DNA of 64,000 nt from Rhodococcoides kyotonense (GTDB lineage Bacteria; Actinomycetota; Actinomycetes; Mycobacteriales; Mycobacteriaceae), in NCBI RefSeq assembly GCF_900188125.1, contig NZ_FZOW01000004.1, positions 186,001 to 250,000 of the forward strand, given 5' to 3'. Under the pieces are notes generated by a model. The model was not told the origin of the DNA. It was given only the letters and a program-made list of their open reading frames with translations, and ran no database searches. This document shows, one piece after another, positions 42,880 to 52,240 of this stretch. Position 1 is the first letter of the stretch. Each line of letters begins with the position of its first letter. Made by a program: the position numbers and the translations under genes.

Positions 42880-42929
42880 CGCATGTGCATAGAAATACAT
42901 AGCCCGCTATGTATTTCTATGCACATGCG
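42880..42929. terminator. Inverted repeat between convergent genes (family member B)
   Basis: 24-bp perfect arms (outer part CGCATGTGCATAG, inner GAAATACATAGC) around CC. It begins one base after the fprA stop and ends nine bases before the SMP-30 stop. The inner stem is bordered by AAA and TTT tracts, giving a terminator shape on both strands. Confidence 0.78.
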
Positions 42930-42938
42930 CGCCAGCGC

Positions 42939-43817
42939 CTACACGCGCACGGCCAGGAGTTTTCCTTCCGTCTCCACCTTGCGCTGGTGCTCGTTGAAAT
43001 CCGGTGCCGCACAGACGAACAGCGTGCGCCCGTCGTCGCCGCCGAGACCGCACGCAAACACGCCCGTGTCGAATTCGAGCTGATCGACGATGCCCTTACC
43101 CGGCTCGATGTGCACGATCCGCTGCCCGAGAGCGTCCGCCGCCCACAGCGACCCGTCGGTGTCGATCGCGCACCCGTCCGCCGCGACGACCAGCTGGCCG
43201 AGAGCCGTCGTCATGTCGTTCATGTCGGGTAGTTCCGCGAACTTGGCCCAGTCACGACGCTCCCCCAACGAGCCGTCCGGATGCACCGAGAACACACTGA
43301 CCCGATTGCCGACGGTTTCGTCGACGAGAAGTTCGCCGTCGGGAGTCAGCGCCATCCCGTTGGGGAAATACAGATCCTTCGCGACGACGGTCGCCGACCC
43401 GTCGGGATCGACCCGGAGCAGATCGGCCGTGTCGGGCGTCGCCAGATTCATCAGATCGAACCCGAAATTGCCGACGTACGCACGACCTCGGTCGTCGACG
43501 AGCATGTCGTTGAGATTCGCAGCGACGTGCGACGACAGATCGGCATGGACGACGAGCGAGCCGTCGTCCTCGCGTCGCAGGATCGTGTGATCCTTCATCG
43601 ACACGACGAGCAGACGCCCATCCGGAAGCCAACCGAGGCCGGAAGGCTGCTGCGGCACCTCCGCTTCCACGCGCACATCGGACCCGTCGGCCTCGGCCGA
43701 GAGAACCCGATAGCTGTAGAAATCGGAGACCCAGACGCGGCCCTCGTGCCAACGCGGGCACTCGAAATAGGTGTATCCCTCGAGAACTACGGTGAAGTCG
43801 GGTTTCATGATTCGCAT
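42939..43817 (-). CDS. SMP-30/gluconolactonase family protein
   Basis: 292-residue six-bladed beta-propeller of the SMP-30/lactonase family: ECPRWHEGRVWVSDFYSYRV at the start (metal-ligand Glu), LNDMLVDDRGRAYVGNFGFD (Asn/Asp), FPNGMALTPDGELLVDET and GCAIDTDGSLWAADALGQ. It hydrolyses sugar lactones or related esters with a divalent metal. ATG at 43817; a second ATG three codons in is possible. It is divergent from an amidohydrolase gene 57 bases away. Confidence 0.87.
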   Translation of the reverse strand: MRIMKPDFTVVLEGYTYFECPRWHEGRVWVSDFYSYRVLSAEADGSDVRVEAEVPQQPSGLGWLPDGRLLVVSMKDHTILRREDDGSLVVHADLSSHVAANLNDMLVDDRGRAYVGNFGFDLMNLATPDTADLLRVDPDGSATVVAKDLYFPNGMALTPDGELLVDETVGNRVSVFSVHPDGSLGERRDWAKFAELPDMNDMTTALGQLVVAADGCAIDTDGSLWAADALGQRIVHIEPGKGIVDQLEFDTGVFACGLGGDDGRTLFVCAAPDFNEHQRKVETEGKLLAVRV

Positions 43818-43874
43818 TCAAACACCGGAACAGGCCCTCGAAAGTGGAAATGACCGAGCTGGCATGCTGATGGG

Positions 43875-44609
43875 GTGTTCGACGCCCACCGCTACATCCT
43901 CGATCCCCGGTTTCCGCTGGTCGAGAATCAGGGTGCACACGCGGACCCGTACACCATCGCCGATTACGAACGGGACACCGACGGCCTCGGTATCACCGGC
44001 GGCGCGGTCATCAGCGCCTCGTTCCACGGCACCGACCAGAGATTCCTCGTCGAATCGCTGAAGACCCTCGGATACGGCTGGGTCGGCGTCACGACACTGC
44101 GCCCCGACGCCACCGACGAGGACATTTTGGCGCTGGACGAGGCAGGCGTCCGGGCCATCCGACTGAACCTCAAGCGCGGCGCGACGGATGTGCAGACATT
44201 GACCTCGCAGGCGCGTCGGGCTCACGATCTCGTCGGGTGGCATGCGGAGTTGTACGTCGAGGCAACGATGTTGCTGTCCCTCGAACCGATTCTGTCGAAG
44301 CTACCTGCCGTCAGCATCGACCACCTCGGCATGTCGACGCAGGGACTGTCGTACCTGCTCGATCTCGTCGACCGCGGAGTGCGCGTCAAGGCATCGGGAT
44401 TCGGCCGCGTCGACATGGACATCGTCGACACGATGAAGCAGATTCACGCCGTCAACCCGTCGGCGTTGATGTTCGGCACCGACCTCCCGGGAGCCCGTGC
44501 ACCACGACGGTTCTGCGAAAGCGATCTCGATCTGATCGCCGAGGCGGTCGGCGGGGACCTGCCCGCGGTTCTCGGCGGCAACGCCCGAGCCTGGTACCGG
44601 GTCAGGTAA
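43875..44609 (+). CDS. TIM-barrel amidohydrolase-2 family protein
   Basis: 244-residue metal-dependent hydrolase. It begins VFDAHRYILDPRFPLVENQG, where the usual His-x-His is reduced to DAHR. It retains SIDHLGMS (conserved His) and MFGTDLPGARAP, with the C-terminal catalytic Asp. Related proteins decarboxylate or hydrolyse lactone-type and aromatic acids. The GTG start follows a 57-base spacer from the divergent SMP-30 gene, suggesting the two work together on a lactone. The degenerate N-terminal metal motif makes activity uncertain. Confidence 0.78.
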   Translation: MFDAHRYILDPRFPLVENQGAHADPYTIADYERDTDGLGITGGAVISASFHGTDQRFLVESLKTLGYGWVGVTTLRPDATDEDILALDEAGVRAIRLNLKRGATDVQTLTSQARRAHDLVGWHAELYVEATMLLSLEPILSKLPAVSIDHLGMSTQGLSYLLDLVDRGVRVKASGFGRVDMDIVDTMKQIHAVNPSALMFGTDLPGARAPRRFCESDLDLIAEAVGGDLPAVLGGNARAWYRVR

Positions 44610-45078
44610 CGAGGACGGCAGCCAGCCAGACTCCGCTCGCGACGAGGGCACCGAACAGTTCGACGAGTATCGACAGACCCGCGGCTTTCGTCGCGTGAAT
44701 CGTCGATTGCCATGCGCCACTGCGAATTCGGGCCAGTTCCGAGAGATAGGTTCCCAGGACGAAACCGATGAACAGGCCGACCACCGGAATCACGAAGAAC
44801 CCGACGATGCCGACGAGCCCGCCGACGATCAACGATCGCGTCGGGATACCGGCGTCCTTCATGCGGCGGCCGGGCCACGTGTACTTGACGACGCCGCTTG
44901 CCACGAGCAACAGCGTCGCGACGGCGAACGTCGTCCACGCCACCGAACCACCGGTCACGAAGGCCCACACCGCAATTGCGGCGAAGATCAGGATCGTGCC
45001 GGGCAGAATCGGTACGACGATCCCGATGAGACCGACCAGAATCGCCAGGCCGACAAGGACTTCACCGAGAGCGCTCAC
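44602..45078 (-). CDS. DUF456 membrane protein
   Basis: 158-residue protein with about four to five hydrophobic segments and the DUF456 signature: [19 protein letters not shown] at the N-terminus, a Gly-rich middle ([20 protein letters not shown]) and [17 protein letters not shown]. Function of the family is unknown. It overlaps the amidohydrolase stop on the other strand by eight bases and shares a four-base overlap with purT upstream, so it is expressed with purT. Confidence 0.85.
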   Translation of the reverse strand: MSALGEVLVGLAILVGLIGIVVPILPGTILIFAAIAVWAFVTGGSVAWTTFAVATLLLVASGVVKYTWPGRRMKDAGIPTRSLIVGGLVGIVGFFVIPVVGLFIGFVLGTYLSELARIRSGAWQSTIHATKAAGLSILVELFGALVASGVWLAAVLVT

Positions 45079-46289
45079 GTGACGGGTCGGACCTTGCCCG
45101 CTGCCTCGGTGGCGCGTGCTCGCGCAGTGATGATGTCACCTGCCGTCGACACCGCGACGCCCATGCGTCGACGCACGAAGCTTTCCGGCTTGCCGAACAG
45201 GCGAAGATCGGTCTCGGGCACGGCCAACGCGTCGGCGACGCCTTCGAAGGCGATGCCTTCGGCGTCGACACCTCCGTAGATCACTGCGGACGCACCCGGC
45301 GAGACCAACGAAACGTCCACCGGCAGACCGAGAATCGCGCGGGCATGCAGCTCGAACTCCGAGAATCGTTGTGTCCAAAGGGTCACCAGACCGGTGTCGT
45401 GAGGGCGGGGGCTGACCTCCGAGAAATACACGTCGTCGCCCTTGACGAACAACTCGACACCGAACAATCCACGACCGCCGAGCGCCGTCGTGATCTTCTC
45501 TGCGACATCCTTGGCTGCGGCGATCGCGTCGTCGCTCATCGGCTGCGGTTGCCACGACTCGATGTAGTCACCCGACTCCTGCAAGTGACCGATCGGCTCG
45601 CAGAAGTCGGTGCCCGACGCCGAACGAACCGTGAGAAGCGTTATCTCGTAATCGAAATCGACGAATCCTTCGACGATCACTCGCCCGAGGTCGACGCGAC
45701 TGCCTGCCAACGCGTAGTCCCACGCCGCCGCCACGTCGTCCGGTCCGCGAACGACGGACTGCCCCTTGCCCGACGACGACATCACCGGCTTGACGACGGC
45801 AGGGAAGCCGATGTTCTCGAGCGCGCTCTGCACCTCGGCCAACGACTCCGCGAAGGCGTACGGCGACGTCGGCAGTCCCAGTTCCTCGGCAGCGAGCCGT
45901 CGGATGCCTTCGCGGTTCATCGTCAACTGGGTCGCGCGAGCGGTGGGGATGACGACGGTCCGGCCTCGCTGTTCCACGTCGGCGAGCGCGTCGGTCGCGA
46001 TGGCCTCGATCTCGGGGACGACGAAGTCGGGCTGCTGGGCGTCGATGAGCTTCACCAATTCTGCCGGGTCGCTCATGTCGATCGTGAACGCATGGTGCGC
46101 GACCTGATGCCCGGGAGCGTTGTCGTAGCGGTCGACGGCGATGACCTCGACGCCCAACCGCTGGAACGCGATGATCACTTCCTTGCCGAGTTCACCCGAG
46201 CCCAGCAGCATCACCCGGGTGGCGCCGGGGGTAAGAGGGGTACCGATTCGGGCAGCTGCGTCTCGTTCGCTCACCCGCCCATTATCCAT
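45075..46289 (-). CDS. purT: Formate-dependent phosphoribosylglycinamide formyltransferase
   Basis: About 404 residues; ATP-grasp enzyme converting GAR to formyl-GAR using formate and ATP, the folate-independent third step of purine synthesis. [20 protein letters not shown] opens the pre-ATP-grasp domain; [15 protein letters not shown] is the ATP-grasp phosphate loop and [25 protein letters not shown] holds the Mg-binding Glu residues. Start is uncertain: an ATG at 46289 is given, a GTG at 46274 also fits family alignments, and an ATG at 46316 is less likely because it overlaps a promoter-like TATGAT. The CoA-transferase gene is divergent. Confidence 0.91.
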   Translation of the reverse strand: MDNGRVSERDAAARIGTPLTPGATRVMLLGSGELGKEVIIAFQRLGVEVIAVDRYDNAPGHQVAHHAFTIDMSDPAELVKLIDAQQPDFVVPEIEAIATDALADVEQRGRTVVIPTARATQLTMNREGIRRLAAEELGLPTSPYAFAESLAEVQSALENIGFPAVVKPVMSSSGKGQSVVRGPDDVAAAWDYALAGSRVDLGRVIVEGFVDFDYEITLLTVRSASGTDFCEPIGHLQESGDYIESWQPQPMSDDAIAAAKDVAEKITTALGGRGLFGVELFVKGDDVYFSEVSPRPHDTGLVTLWTQRFSEFELHARAILGLPVDVSLVSPGASAVIYGGVDAEGIAFEGVADALAVPETDLRLFGKPESFVRRRMGVAVSTAGDIITARARATEAAGKVRPVT

Positions 46290-46363
46290 ACCGCTATCGC
46301 TTTGACGTCCAATCATAAGTTAACCTCGATTCACCCTGCTCCCCTTCACTGGAACGAGGACGT

Positions 46364-47452
46364 GTGTCGCAACAGGATTCACCCAGGAAAGGTCCGCTCT
46401 CCGGACTCCGTGTAGTCGAGCTCGCCGGGATCGGCCCGGGCCCCCACGCAGCGCTTCTGCTGGCAGATCTGGGCGCCGACGTCGTACGCGTGCAGCGAGG
46501 CGGCCAGATCGCCGAACACGATCAACAGCTCCGCAGTCGCACGCTCGTCGAGGCGAACCTCAAGGACCCCGCCGACATCGAGAAGGTGCTCGGCCTGATC
46601 GAACGCGCCGACGTGCTCATCGAAGGTTTCCGGCCCGGGGTGACGGAAAGGTTGGGCCTCGGCCCGGACGTTGCGTTGGCGCGTAATCCGCGCCTCGTCT
46701 ACGGACGTATGACGGGCTGGGGTCAGGATGGGCCATGGGCGTCGGCGGCAGGCCACGACATCAACTACATCTCCGTCACCGGTGTACTGCACGCGATCGG
46801 CAGACAGGGTGAGCGACCGGTTCCGCCGCTCAACATGGTCGGCGACTTCGGTGGCGGATCGATGTTCCTGATCTTCGGAATCCTTGCCGCCCTCTTCGAA
46901 CGTCAGACATCCGGCGAGGGCCAGGTCGTCGATGCGGCGATGGTCGACGGAACCGCAGCCCTGTCCCACATGATCTGGGGCATGCGTGGCGTCGGTGCAT
47001 GGTCGGACGAGCGCGGCGTGAACATGCTCGACACCGGCTGGCCCTACTACGACACCTACGAGACCTCCGACGGCAAGCACATGGCCGTCGGCGCTCTGGA
47101 GCCGCAGTTCTTCGCGGAACTGTTGCGGTTGCTCGAACTCGATCCGGCGACGACGCCCGGGCAGGGCGACCGCGAACGCTGGCCCGAGATGCGTGAAATC
47201 TTCACGGCCACATTCAAATCCAAGACGCGTGACGAGTGGGCGGCGATCTTCGACGGCACCGACGCATGCGTGTCACCGATCCTGACGTTCGGCGAAGCGT
47301 CGGAACAGCCTCACCTGAAGGCTCGCGAGACACTCATCGAGGTCGACGGTGTCACCCAGCACCGTCCGGCGCCGCGGTTCTCCCGCACTCCCAACGGGAT
47401 TCCGACGGCTCCACCGGCGGTTGCGACGGATGCGGATACCGTGTGGCGCTAG
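46364..47452 (+). CDS. CaiB/BaiF family alpha-methylacyl-CoA racemase (Mcr-like)
   Basis: 362-residue family III CoA-transferase fold. [27 protein letters not shown] at the N-terminus. Residues matching the racemase active site of mycobacterial Mcr are present in [12 protein letters not shown] (His) and [10 protein letters not shown] (Asp). It interconverts 2R- and 2S-methylacyl-CoA esters in branched-chain lipid or sterol side-chain breakdown. GTG start, divergent from purT with a 74-base gap. It stands alone as a transcript ending at an inverted repeat. Confidence 0.9.
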   Translation: MSQQDSPRKGPLSGLRVVELAGIGPGPHAALLLADLGADVVRVQRGGQIAEHDQQLRSRTLVEANLKDPADIEKVLGLIERADVLIEGFRPGVTERLGLGPDVALARNPRLVYGRMTGWGQDGPWASAAGHDINYISVTGVLHAIGRQGERPVPPLNMVGDFGGGSMFLIFGILAALFERQTSGEGQVVDAAMVDGTAALSHMIWGMRGVGAWSDERGVNMLDTGWPYYDTYETSDGKHMAVGALEPQFFAELLRLLELDPATTPGQGDRERWPEMREIFTATFKSKTRDEWAAIFDGTDACVSPILTFGEASEQPHLKARETLIEVDGVTQHRPAPRFSRTPNGIPTAPPAVATDADTVWR

Positions 47453-47456
47453 CGTG

Positions 47457-47502
47457 CATGTGCACGAAAATACATAGCGGGCTATGTATTTTCGTGCACA
47501 TG
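47457..47502. terminator. Inverted repeat between convergent genes (family member C)
   Basis: 22-bp perfect arms (CATGTGCACGAAAATACATA plus GC) around GG. Starts four bases after the racemase stop and ends one base before the stop of the convergent MocR gene. The inner hairpin with AAAA/TTTT borders can terminate both transcripts. Confidence 0.8.
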
Positions 47503-47503
47503 G

Positions 47504-48982
47504 TCAGAAGACCAAAGCCGGCTCCCGCGCCTCGGTACTCGGCGCGAGCGCCCGGTACGCAGCGGCGGTCGCGGTCACCGCGGCCGCCAGCTCCGCCGGC
47601 TCACGCGTGTAGGGCAAGCGGATGAACCGCTCGAACGCACCCTCGACGCCGAAACGCGGCCCCGCGGCAAGCACCGCACCGAACGACGGTGCCGTAGCTG
47701 CCAACGCACTGGACACAGGCGTCGGCAACTCCAGCCACAGCGACATCCCACCGGTCGAACGCCGATAGCGCCAATCCGGAAGATGTTCTGCAAGAGCCGT
47801 TTCGAGCGTCTCCCGCCGCTCACGCAGTTGGTCTCGACGGGTCGCGAGGATGCTGTCGGCATCGTCGAGCAGGAAGCCGGCGGCGAGCTGGTCCATGACG
47901 GACGTGCCGAGATCGTGCGCGGCGCGCGACCCGGCGAGGCGACTGATCAACGACGGGTGCGCCCTGATCCAGCCGATGCGCAGACCGCCCCAGTACGACT
48001 TCGACGCCGACCCGATCGTCACGATATCCGTCCCCGACACCCGTCCGAACGACGCAACCGGAGGCGGGGGCGGCGCGTCGAGCCACAGGTCGACCATCGT
48101 CTCGTCCACGATCAACGTCATCGACACTTCCCGCGCGATACGGGCCAGCTCGGCGCGACTGTCCGAACTCATGGACCGCCCCGTCGGATTGTGGAAGTCC
48201 GGGATCATGTACGCGACTTTCGACGCCGTTTGCCGTGCAGCGCTGCGTATTCCGTCCAGATCCCAGCCGTCACCGTCGGGCCCGATCGGTACCGGAACCG
48301 CCCGCGCACCGATACGTCGAATCGCCTCCAACGCATTGGGATACGTCGGGTGGTCGATCAACACCCGATCCCCCGGCGAGGTCAACGTTCCCAGAAGCAG
48401 CCGAACCGCTTGCTGCGCACCGGAAGTCACCATGATCTGATCGGGTGTCGTGGGCAACCCGCGCTCGACGAACCGTCGCGCAATCGACTCACGCAGCACC
48501 GCGAGCCCGATCGGCTCCATGCCGTGCGTCGTCAGGTAGGTCGGAAGTGCTTGCAGCGCAGAACTGTACGCTGCGGTCATCGCCTCGGTGGGTGCGGCCA
48601 TCGCCGCGTGACTCATGTCGACGACGGGCCCCACCGCATCCCGCGACTGGACCAGCAATCCGTTCGGCCGAGCCATGTCCGGCAGCGTCACCGTGCTGCG
48701 CGCACCCTGCTTGCTGACCAGGTAGCCCTCTTCGCGCAGAACTGCGTAGGACGACGTGATGGTCGTCCGGCTGAGATCCAGCGCCGCGGACAGGTCCCGC
48801 TCACTCGGCAAGCCGACGCCAAGAGGAATGCGTCCGTCGTGCACGAGCAACCGGATGCCGTCGGCCAGCGCGCGATAGGTGGGCCGGGATGTGCGACGAC
48901 GCCCCGGCGCACCGTCGTTGTCCGTCCGCCATCGCCCCAGATCGCGGGCCAGTGACGTTGCATTCAGTACTCGGGTGGCCAT
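47504..48982 (-). CDS. MocR-type PLP-dependent transcriptional regulator (GntR family)
   Basis: 492 residues: an N-terminal winged helix (LPSERDLSAALDLSRTTITSSYAVLREEGYL, residues about 58-88) fused to a type I aminotransferase domain with YMIPDFHNPTGRS and the PLP lysine in IGSASKSYWGGLRIGW. MocR proteins sense PLP or amino-acid-like ligands. By order and wording it is of the YczR kind, but no YczE membrane gene is adjacent. The target may be its own promoter, which faces the Ogt gene 91 bases away. Confidence 0.88.
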   Translation of the reverse strand: MATRVLNATSLARDLGRWRTDNDGAPGRRRTSRPTYRALADGIRLLVHDGRIPLGVGLPSERDLSAALDLSRTTITSSYAVLREEGYLVSKQGARSTVTLPDMARPNGLLVQSRDAVGPVVDMSHAAMAAPTEAMTAAYSSALQALPTYLTTHGMEPIGLAVLRESIARRFVERGLPTTPDQIMVTSGAQQAVRLLLGTLTSPGDRVLIDHPTYPNALEAIRRIGARAVPVPIGPDGDGWDLDGIRSAARQTASKVAYMIPDFHNPTGRSMSSDSRAELARIAREVSMTLIVDETMVDLWLDAPPPPPVASFGRVSGTDIVTIGSASKSYWGGLRIGWIRAHPSLISRLAGSRAAHDLGTSVMDQLAAGFLLDDADSILATRRDQLRERRETLETALAEHLPDWRYRRSTGGMSLWLELPTPVSSALAATAPSFGAVLAAGPRFGVEGAFERFIRLPYTREPAELAAAVTATAAAYRALAPSTEAREPALVF

Positions 48983-49073
48983 AGCTGCCAGTATTCGCCC
49001 AACCGGTATGACGAATCAACTCCACTTTCTTCGCAGTGGACCGTATGTCGGACTTCGGGTTCATACTGGGCGG

Positions 49074-49592
49074 GTGCCTTACGTACTGTTCGACACCTCC
49101 ATCGGCCGCTGCGGCCTCGCATGGTCGGATGTCGGCATCACGGCCGTCGCGCTTCCGGAACCGGAGGACGATCTCGTCCGCTACCTGCGCGGCTTCGCAC
49201 CTGGTGTGGGAGAGCTCGACGCCCTGGCGGCGGATGCAGTCGCCCTAATCGGAGCGCTGCTGGGTGGTTCGGACCCCGACATGTCGTCGATTCCCGTCGT
49301 GCTCGACGTCTCTCCGTTCGACAAAGCGGTGTACGACGCCACCCGCGCAATTCCGCGCGGAGCCACCCTCACCTACGGCGCGGTGGCCAGGCAACTCGGA
49401 CAACCGGGGGCAGCGCAGGCCGTCGGCGGTGCGCTCGGGCGCAATCCGGTCCCGATCATCATCCCGTGCCACCGAGTGTTGGGCGCCGGGCGTGAGGTCG
49501 GCGGATTCTCGGCGCCGGGTGGGGCGTCGACGAAGGAGAAGATCCTGGCCATCGAGGGCGTGGCCGGCTTCGGGGAGCCCACCCTTTTCTGA
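49074..49592 (+). CDS. Methylated-DNA--protein-cysteine methyltransferase (Ogt/MGMT)
   Basis: 172-residue DNA repair protein that removes O6-alkyl groups from guanine by suicide transfer to its own Cys. The active site is IIPCHRVLG with the following GGFSAPGGASTKEKILAIEG. The helix-turn-helix part contains AIPRGATLTYGAVARQLGQPGAAQAVGGALGRNP. GTG at 49074 is chosen as the start; another GTG five codons upstream is possible. Divergent from the MocR gene. Confidence 0.9.
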   Translation: MPYVLFDTSIGRCGLAWSDVGITAVALPEPEDDLVRYLRGFAPGVGELDALAADAVALIGALLGGSDPDMSSIPVVLDVSPFDKAVYDATRAIPRGATLTYGAVARQLGQPGAAQAVGGALGRNPVPIIIPCHRVLGAGREVGGFSAPGGASTKEKILAIEGVAGFGEPTLF

Positions 49593-49619
49593 CCGGCAGC
49601 CTGGCGTGTGCGAACCGGC

Positions 49620-51059
49620 CTAGCTTCGCACCGCGGACACGACCACCCGATCCGATTCAGCCGACGTCAACGTCCACACACCACCGACCATCGCCGACGC
49701 CACGCCGTCCGGAGTCAGAGTCGAGCCCTCCAGTTCGACGAATGTCCCATCCTCGCAGGACAATTCGACGTTCTCCGCGTAATCGGCACCCTCGACTGCG
49801 CTGCACGTGACGCCGTCACCGAACGTCAAGGCGCGTACGTTCCCGTCGGCAGGGCCGGTGAACAGGGTCGACGGGCCGGCGGTGGTCGACGGGCTGACTG
49901 TGGTCGACGGGCCGGTAGTGGTCGGGCTGACGGTGGTCGACGTGCCCGCAGTGGTCGACGGGCTGGTAGTGGTCGGGCCGGCAGTGGTCGTCGGGCCGGC
50001 AGTGGTCGTCGGGCCGGCAGTGGTCGTCGGAGCCACAGTGGTCGACGGAGCAGGGGTTGGTTCAGTCGTGGGTTCCGGCGTGGGTTCAGTCGTCGGTTCC
50101 GCCGTAGGTTCTTCGGTCGCCACCCGCGCCATCGGCTGGTCCAGGGTCGCCGAGGCCGGCGTCGCCCCCGGCCCGCATTGGGCGGCGACGAGGTCGACGT
50201 CGAACGTCAGGGGCAGCAGTCCGAGGCTGAGCAAGCTCACCGTGCCGGTCAGGTTCAGCCGAGTGAACCCGTTCGCCGCCGTGGACGCCGACGCAGTGCT
50301 GGCGAGACGGACGTTCGTGTAGCCGACGAGCCCGTCGGCGAAGCTCGCGACGGACGTGGGCGTGGCGTTCGCGTCGGGAATCGCGAGTGCCCGGTTCCCG
50401 ACGAGCACCGTGCCGTTCCCGGTCCCCGTGCCCGCCTTGGGCTGAACGACCGTGTTGGTTCCGGTGGTCAAATTGCAGCTGACGGACGTGCTGATCGCTT
50501 GTCCGGCGTTGCTGATCGCGACGATGTTCGTGTTGACGAGTCCGATCGCTTCGAGAAGACTCAGCACGCTGCCCAGCAGCCGCATGGACGTGACCGACGC
50601 CGTTGCACTGGCGATGGGCGTTCCCGTCGTGCAGTACGTGGGCACGCCGGTCACCCCGACCGTGTACGAACCGCACGCACTCGCCCCGACGGCCGCGGTG
50701 TTCGACGCCGCACTCGACATCGCGAGTCTGTTCACCCCTGCCGCGGCCGACGACGCGAACGGTCCCGACCCCGACACCGTCGACGTTCCAGGGGTCGTCG
50801 CGTCGTGACCCGACCGCGCTCCGTTCCATGGCAGTGGCGTCGGATTCACCGGGAGCACGGACACTCCGCCTGCACTGTTCACGCGCGCAGCGACACCGAG
50901 CCCGAATCCACTCGTCGTCCATGACCCGGAACCGACGGTCGCCGAGACGTATTCGGAATCGGTCCACGCTGCTTCCGTGTCCGTCACCAGCGGCCTGCCG
51001 ACCACCAGCGCCCCGACGACAGTCAGCGCCAGCACCAGTTTCGGCCAACGTGGAGTCAT
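49620..51059 (-). CDS. Large secreted Thr/Pro-rich protein with SipW-type signal
   Basis: 479 residues. An N-terminal hydrophobic stretch (LVLALTVVGALVVGRPLV) is followed by TEAAWTDSEY, matching the A-W-T-D cleavage-site motif shared with the two neighbouring substrates. A beta-rich domain follows to about residue 310, then a Glu/Pro/Thr segment (TEEPTAEPTTEPTPEP) and a Thr/Ser/Pro low-complexity linker to about 400, then a small C-terminal domain with two Cys. No LPXTG motif or C-terminal anchor helix is seen. Probably a cell-surface or fibre component processed by the co-encoded peptidase. Confidence 0.75.
   Translation of the reverse strand: MTPRWPKLVLALTVVGALVVGRPLVTDTEAAWTDSEYVSATVGSGSWTTSGFGLGVAARVNSAGGVSVLPVNPTPLPWNGARSGHDATTPGTSTVSGSGPFASSAAAGVNRLAMSSAASNTAAVGASACGSYTVGVTGVPTYCTTGTPIASATASVTSMRLLGSVLSLLEAIGLVNTNIVAISNAGQAISTSVSCNLTTGTNTVVQPKAGTGTGNGTVLVGNRALAIPDANATPTSVASFADGLVGYTNVRLASTASASTAANGFTRLNLTGTVSLLSLGLLPLTFDVDLVAAQCGPGATPASATLDQPMARVATEEPTAEPTTEPTPEPTTEPTPAPSTTVAPTTTAGPTTTAGPTTTAGPTTTSPSTTAGTSTTVSPTTTGPSTTVSPSTTAGPSTLFTGPADGNVRALTFGDGVTCSAVEGADYAENVELSCEDGTFVELEGSTLTPDGVASAMVGGVWTLTSAESDRVVVSAVRS
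49981..50034. repeat. 18-bp tandem repeat, three units
   Basis: Units of GCAGTGGTCGTCGGGCCG (the last ending slightly differently) encode the repeated six-residue T-T-T-A-G-P linker of the secreted protein, read on the minus strand. Looser copies with TTVSPS and TTTSPS flank it. Length polymorphism between strains would be expected here. Confidence 0.8.
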
Positions 51060-51595
51060 CCGGTCTGCTCGCTCTTCCTCTCCCGCGGCCAGAACACCAC
51101 CACGACCAGCGTCGCCATCGACAACGTGATCAGGCCCAGCACATAGGGATTGGAGAAGTACACGACGACGTGCGCGAGCCCGGGTACCGACGAGAGCACC
51201 TTGCGCACCTCGGTGACCTGGTACAGACCGGGGTCGGCGTCGGCGTTCGCGTCGCCCTTGAGCTCGAGAACGGTGATGCCCGACTGCGAATTCGTCTCCG
51301 CCGCAACGATTCTGTGAGTGACGGGCAGCTTGCCTTCACGATCGACCGTGACGACGTCTCCCACCCCGACCGAATCGGCAGGCACCTGCCGCACGACGGC
51401 GAGCGAACCAGCCGGAATCTGCGGTGACATCGAGCCGGTCTTGAACATGATCAGCGTGATGTTGAAGAAGAACGCGCACGCCACGAGCGCGATACAGACG
51501 ATCCCGCCGAGCGCCAGCACGTTCAGCACGACGTCTCCGACGATGGTCCACGGCGAGCGCTTCGACCGAGAGGATACTTCTGTCATGGTGCTCAT
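51056..51595 (-). CDS. Signal peptidase I, SipW-like (S26B, Ser/His type)
   Basis: 179 residues with an N-terminal transmembrane helix (VVLNVLALGGIVCIALVACAFFF), the nucleophile region MFKTGSMSPQIPAGSL (Ser55) and a second helix near the C-terminus. The usual catalytic Lys is replaced: the segment is LPVTHRIV, with His94 in that position, as in ER and archaeal signal peptidases and in Bacillus SipW. GDANADAD carries the conserved Asp residues. ATG at 51595; its stop overlaps the large substrate gene by four bases. Predicted to process the three neighbouring exported proteins. Confidence 0.87.
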   Translation of the reverse strand: MSTMTEVSSRSKRSPWTIVGDVVLNVLALGGIVCIALVACAFFFNITLIMFKTGSMSPQIPAGSLAVVRQVPADSVGVGDVVTVDREGKLPVTHRIVAAETNSQSGITVLELKGDANADADPGLYQVTEVRKVLSSVPGLAHVVVYFSNPYVLGLITLSMATLVVVVFWPRERKSEQTG

Positions 51596-51597
51596 TT

Positions 51598-52236
51598 CTA
51601 TGGACTGGTTCCGACGAAGGGCCAGTTGAGGACGAGCGTCTTGTTCTGCAGCGCAGCGTTGGTCCAATTGGCGGTCGTCGCAGGCAGACCGACCTCGAAG
51701 CACAGCAGGACTGCGGATCCGGGTGCGGTCGGAGTTGCCCCGGCGGCAAGGGGGAATGCGCTGGAACCGGGTGAACCGACGGGTATCGACGCCGTACTGC
51801 TCCCGGCGACGAACACGGCGCCCGAGCCGAACACCGACGCGTCGCAGACAGCAGCACCCCGCACGACGCGATAGTGCAACGCCGTCGACAGCGTCCCGTT
51901 GCCCGTCCCCGAGAACCCCGCTGCGCCGAGCGTCACCGAAGCAGCGCCCGAACCGACCTCGGTCCGCAGACGAACCGGCGCGTACACCACCGAACCTGGA
52001 ACCAGTCCGGTGGCAGAAGCACTGAACGACAACGGGTTCGGACCGCCTACCGGATGCGACGCCCACGTCGTGCCGCCGTCGACACTCGACTCGATACCGA
52101 AGCGCGTGCCCGACGCGAAATCCGTGCTCCCGAGAACCTTGTCCGTCCAGCTGGCCGCAACGAGGACCGCCCCGATTCCGAGGACGATTCCCGCTGCGGC
52201 CAGTACCCGTCGCTGTCGCTGACGTACCGATGCCAC
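51598..52236 (-). CDS. SipW-dependent-type exported protein (TasA/CalY-like)
   Basis: 212 residues. A basic N-tail (RQRQRR), hydrophobic core (VLAAAGIVLGIGAVLVA) and the motif ASWTDKVLGSTDFASG indicate a SipW-type signal. The mature part is a small beta-rich domain with two Cys far apart (GAAVCDAS and LLCFEV), likely a disulfide, ending LNWPFVGTSP. It is a close relative of the next upstream gene (shared LxWxFVGTS ending, NSDFATG/STDFASG). It may polymerise or coat the cell surface. Two bases from sipW. Confidence 0.8.
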   Translation of the reverse strand: MASVRQRQRRVLAAAGIVLGIGAVLVAASWTDKVLGSTDFASGTRFGIESSVDGGTTWASHPVGGPNPLSFSASATGLVPGSVVYAPVRLRTEVGSGAASVTLGAAGFSGTGNGTLSTALHYRVVRGAAVCDASVFGSGAVFVAGSSTASIPVGSPGSSAFPLAAGATPTAPGSAVLLCFEVGLPATTANWTNAALQNKTLVLNWPFVGTSP

Positions 52237-52240
52237 GTGG

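Noticed and set aside
41463..42926. 487-codon antisense open frame opposite fprA
   Set aside because: Gly/Val/Ala/Asp-rich translation created by the C-ending codons of fprA; starts and ends inside the inverted repeat and promoter region; no recognisable domain.
49861..50110. Microsatellite-like tract as a recombination or attachment site
   Set aside because: The repeats are codon-phased and encode the Thr/Pro/Ser linker of the secreted protein; no flanking duplication or integrase.
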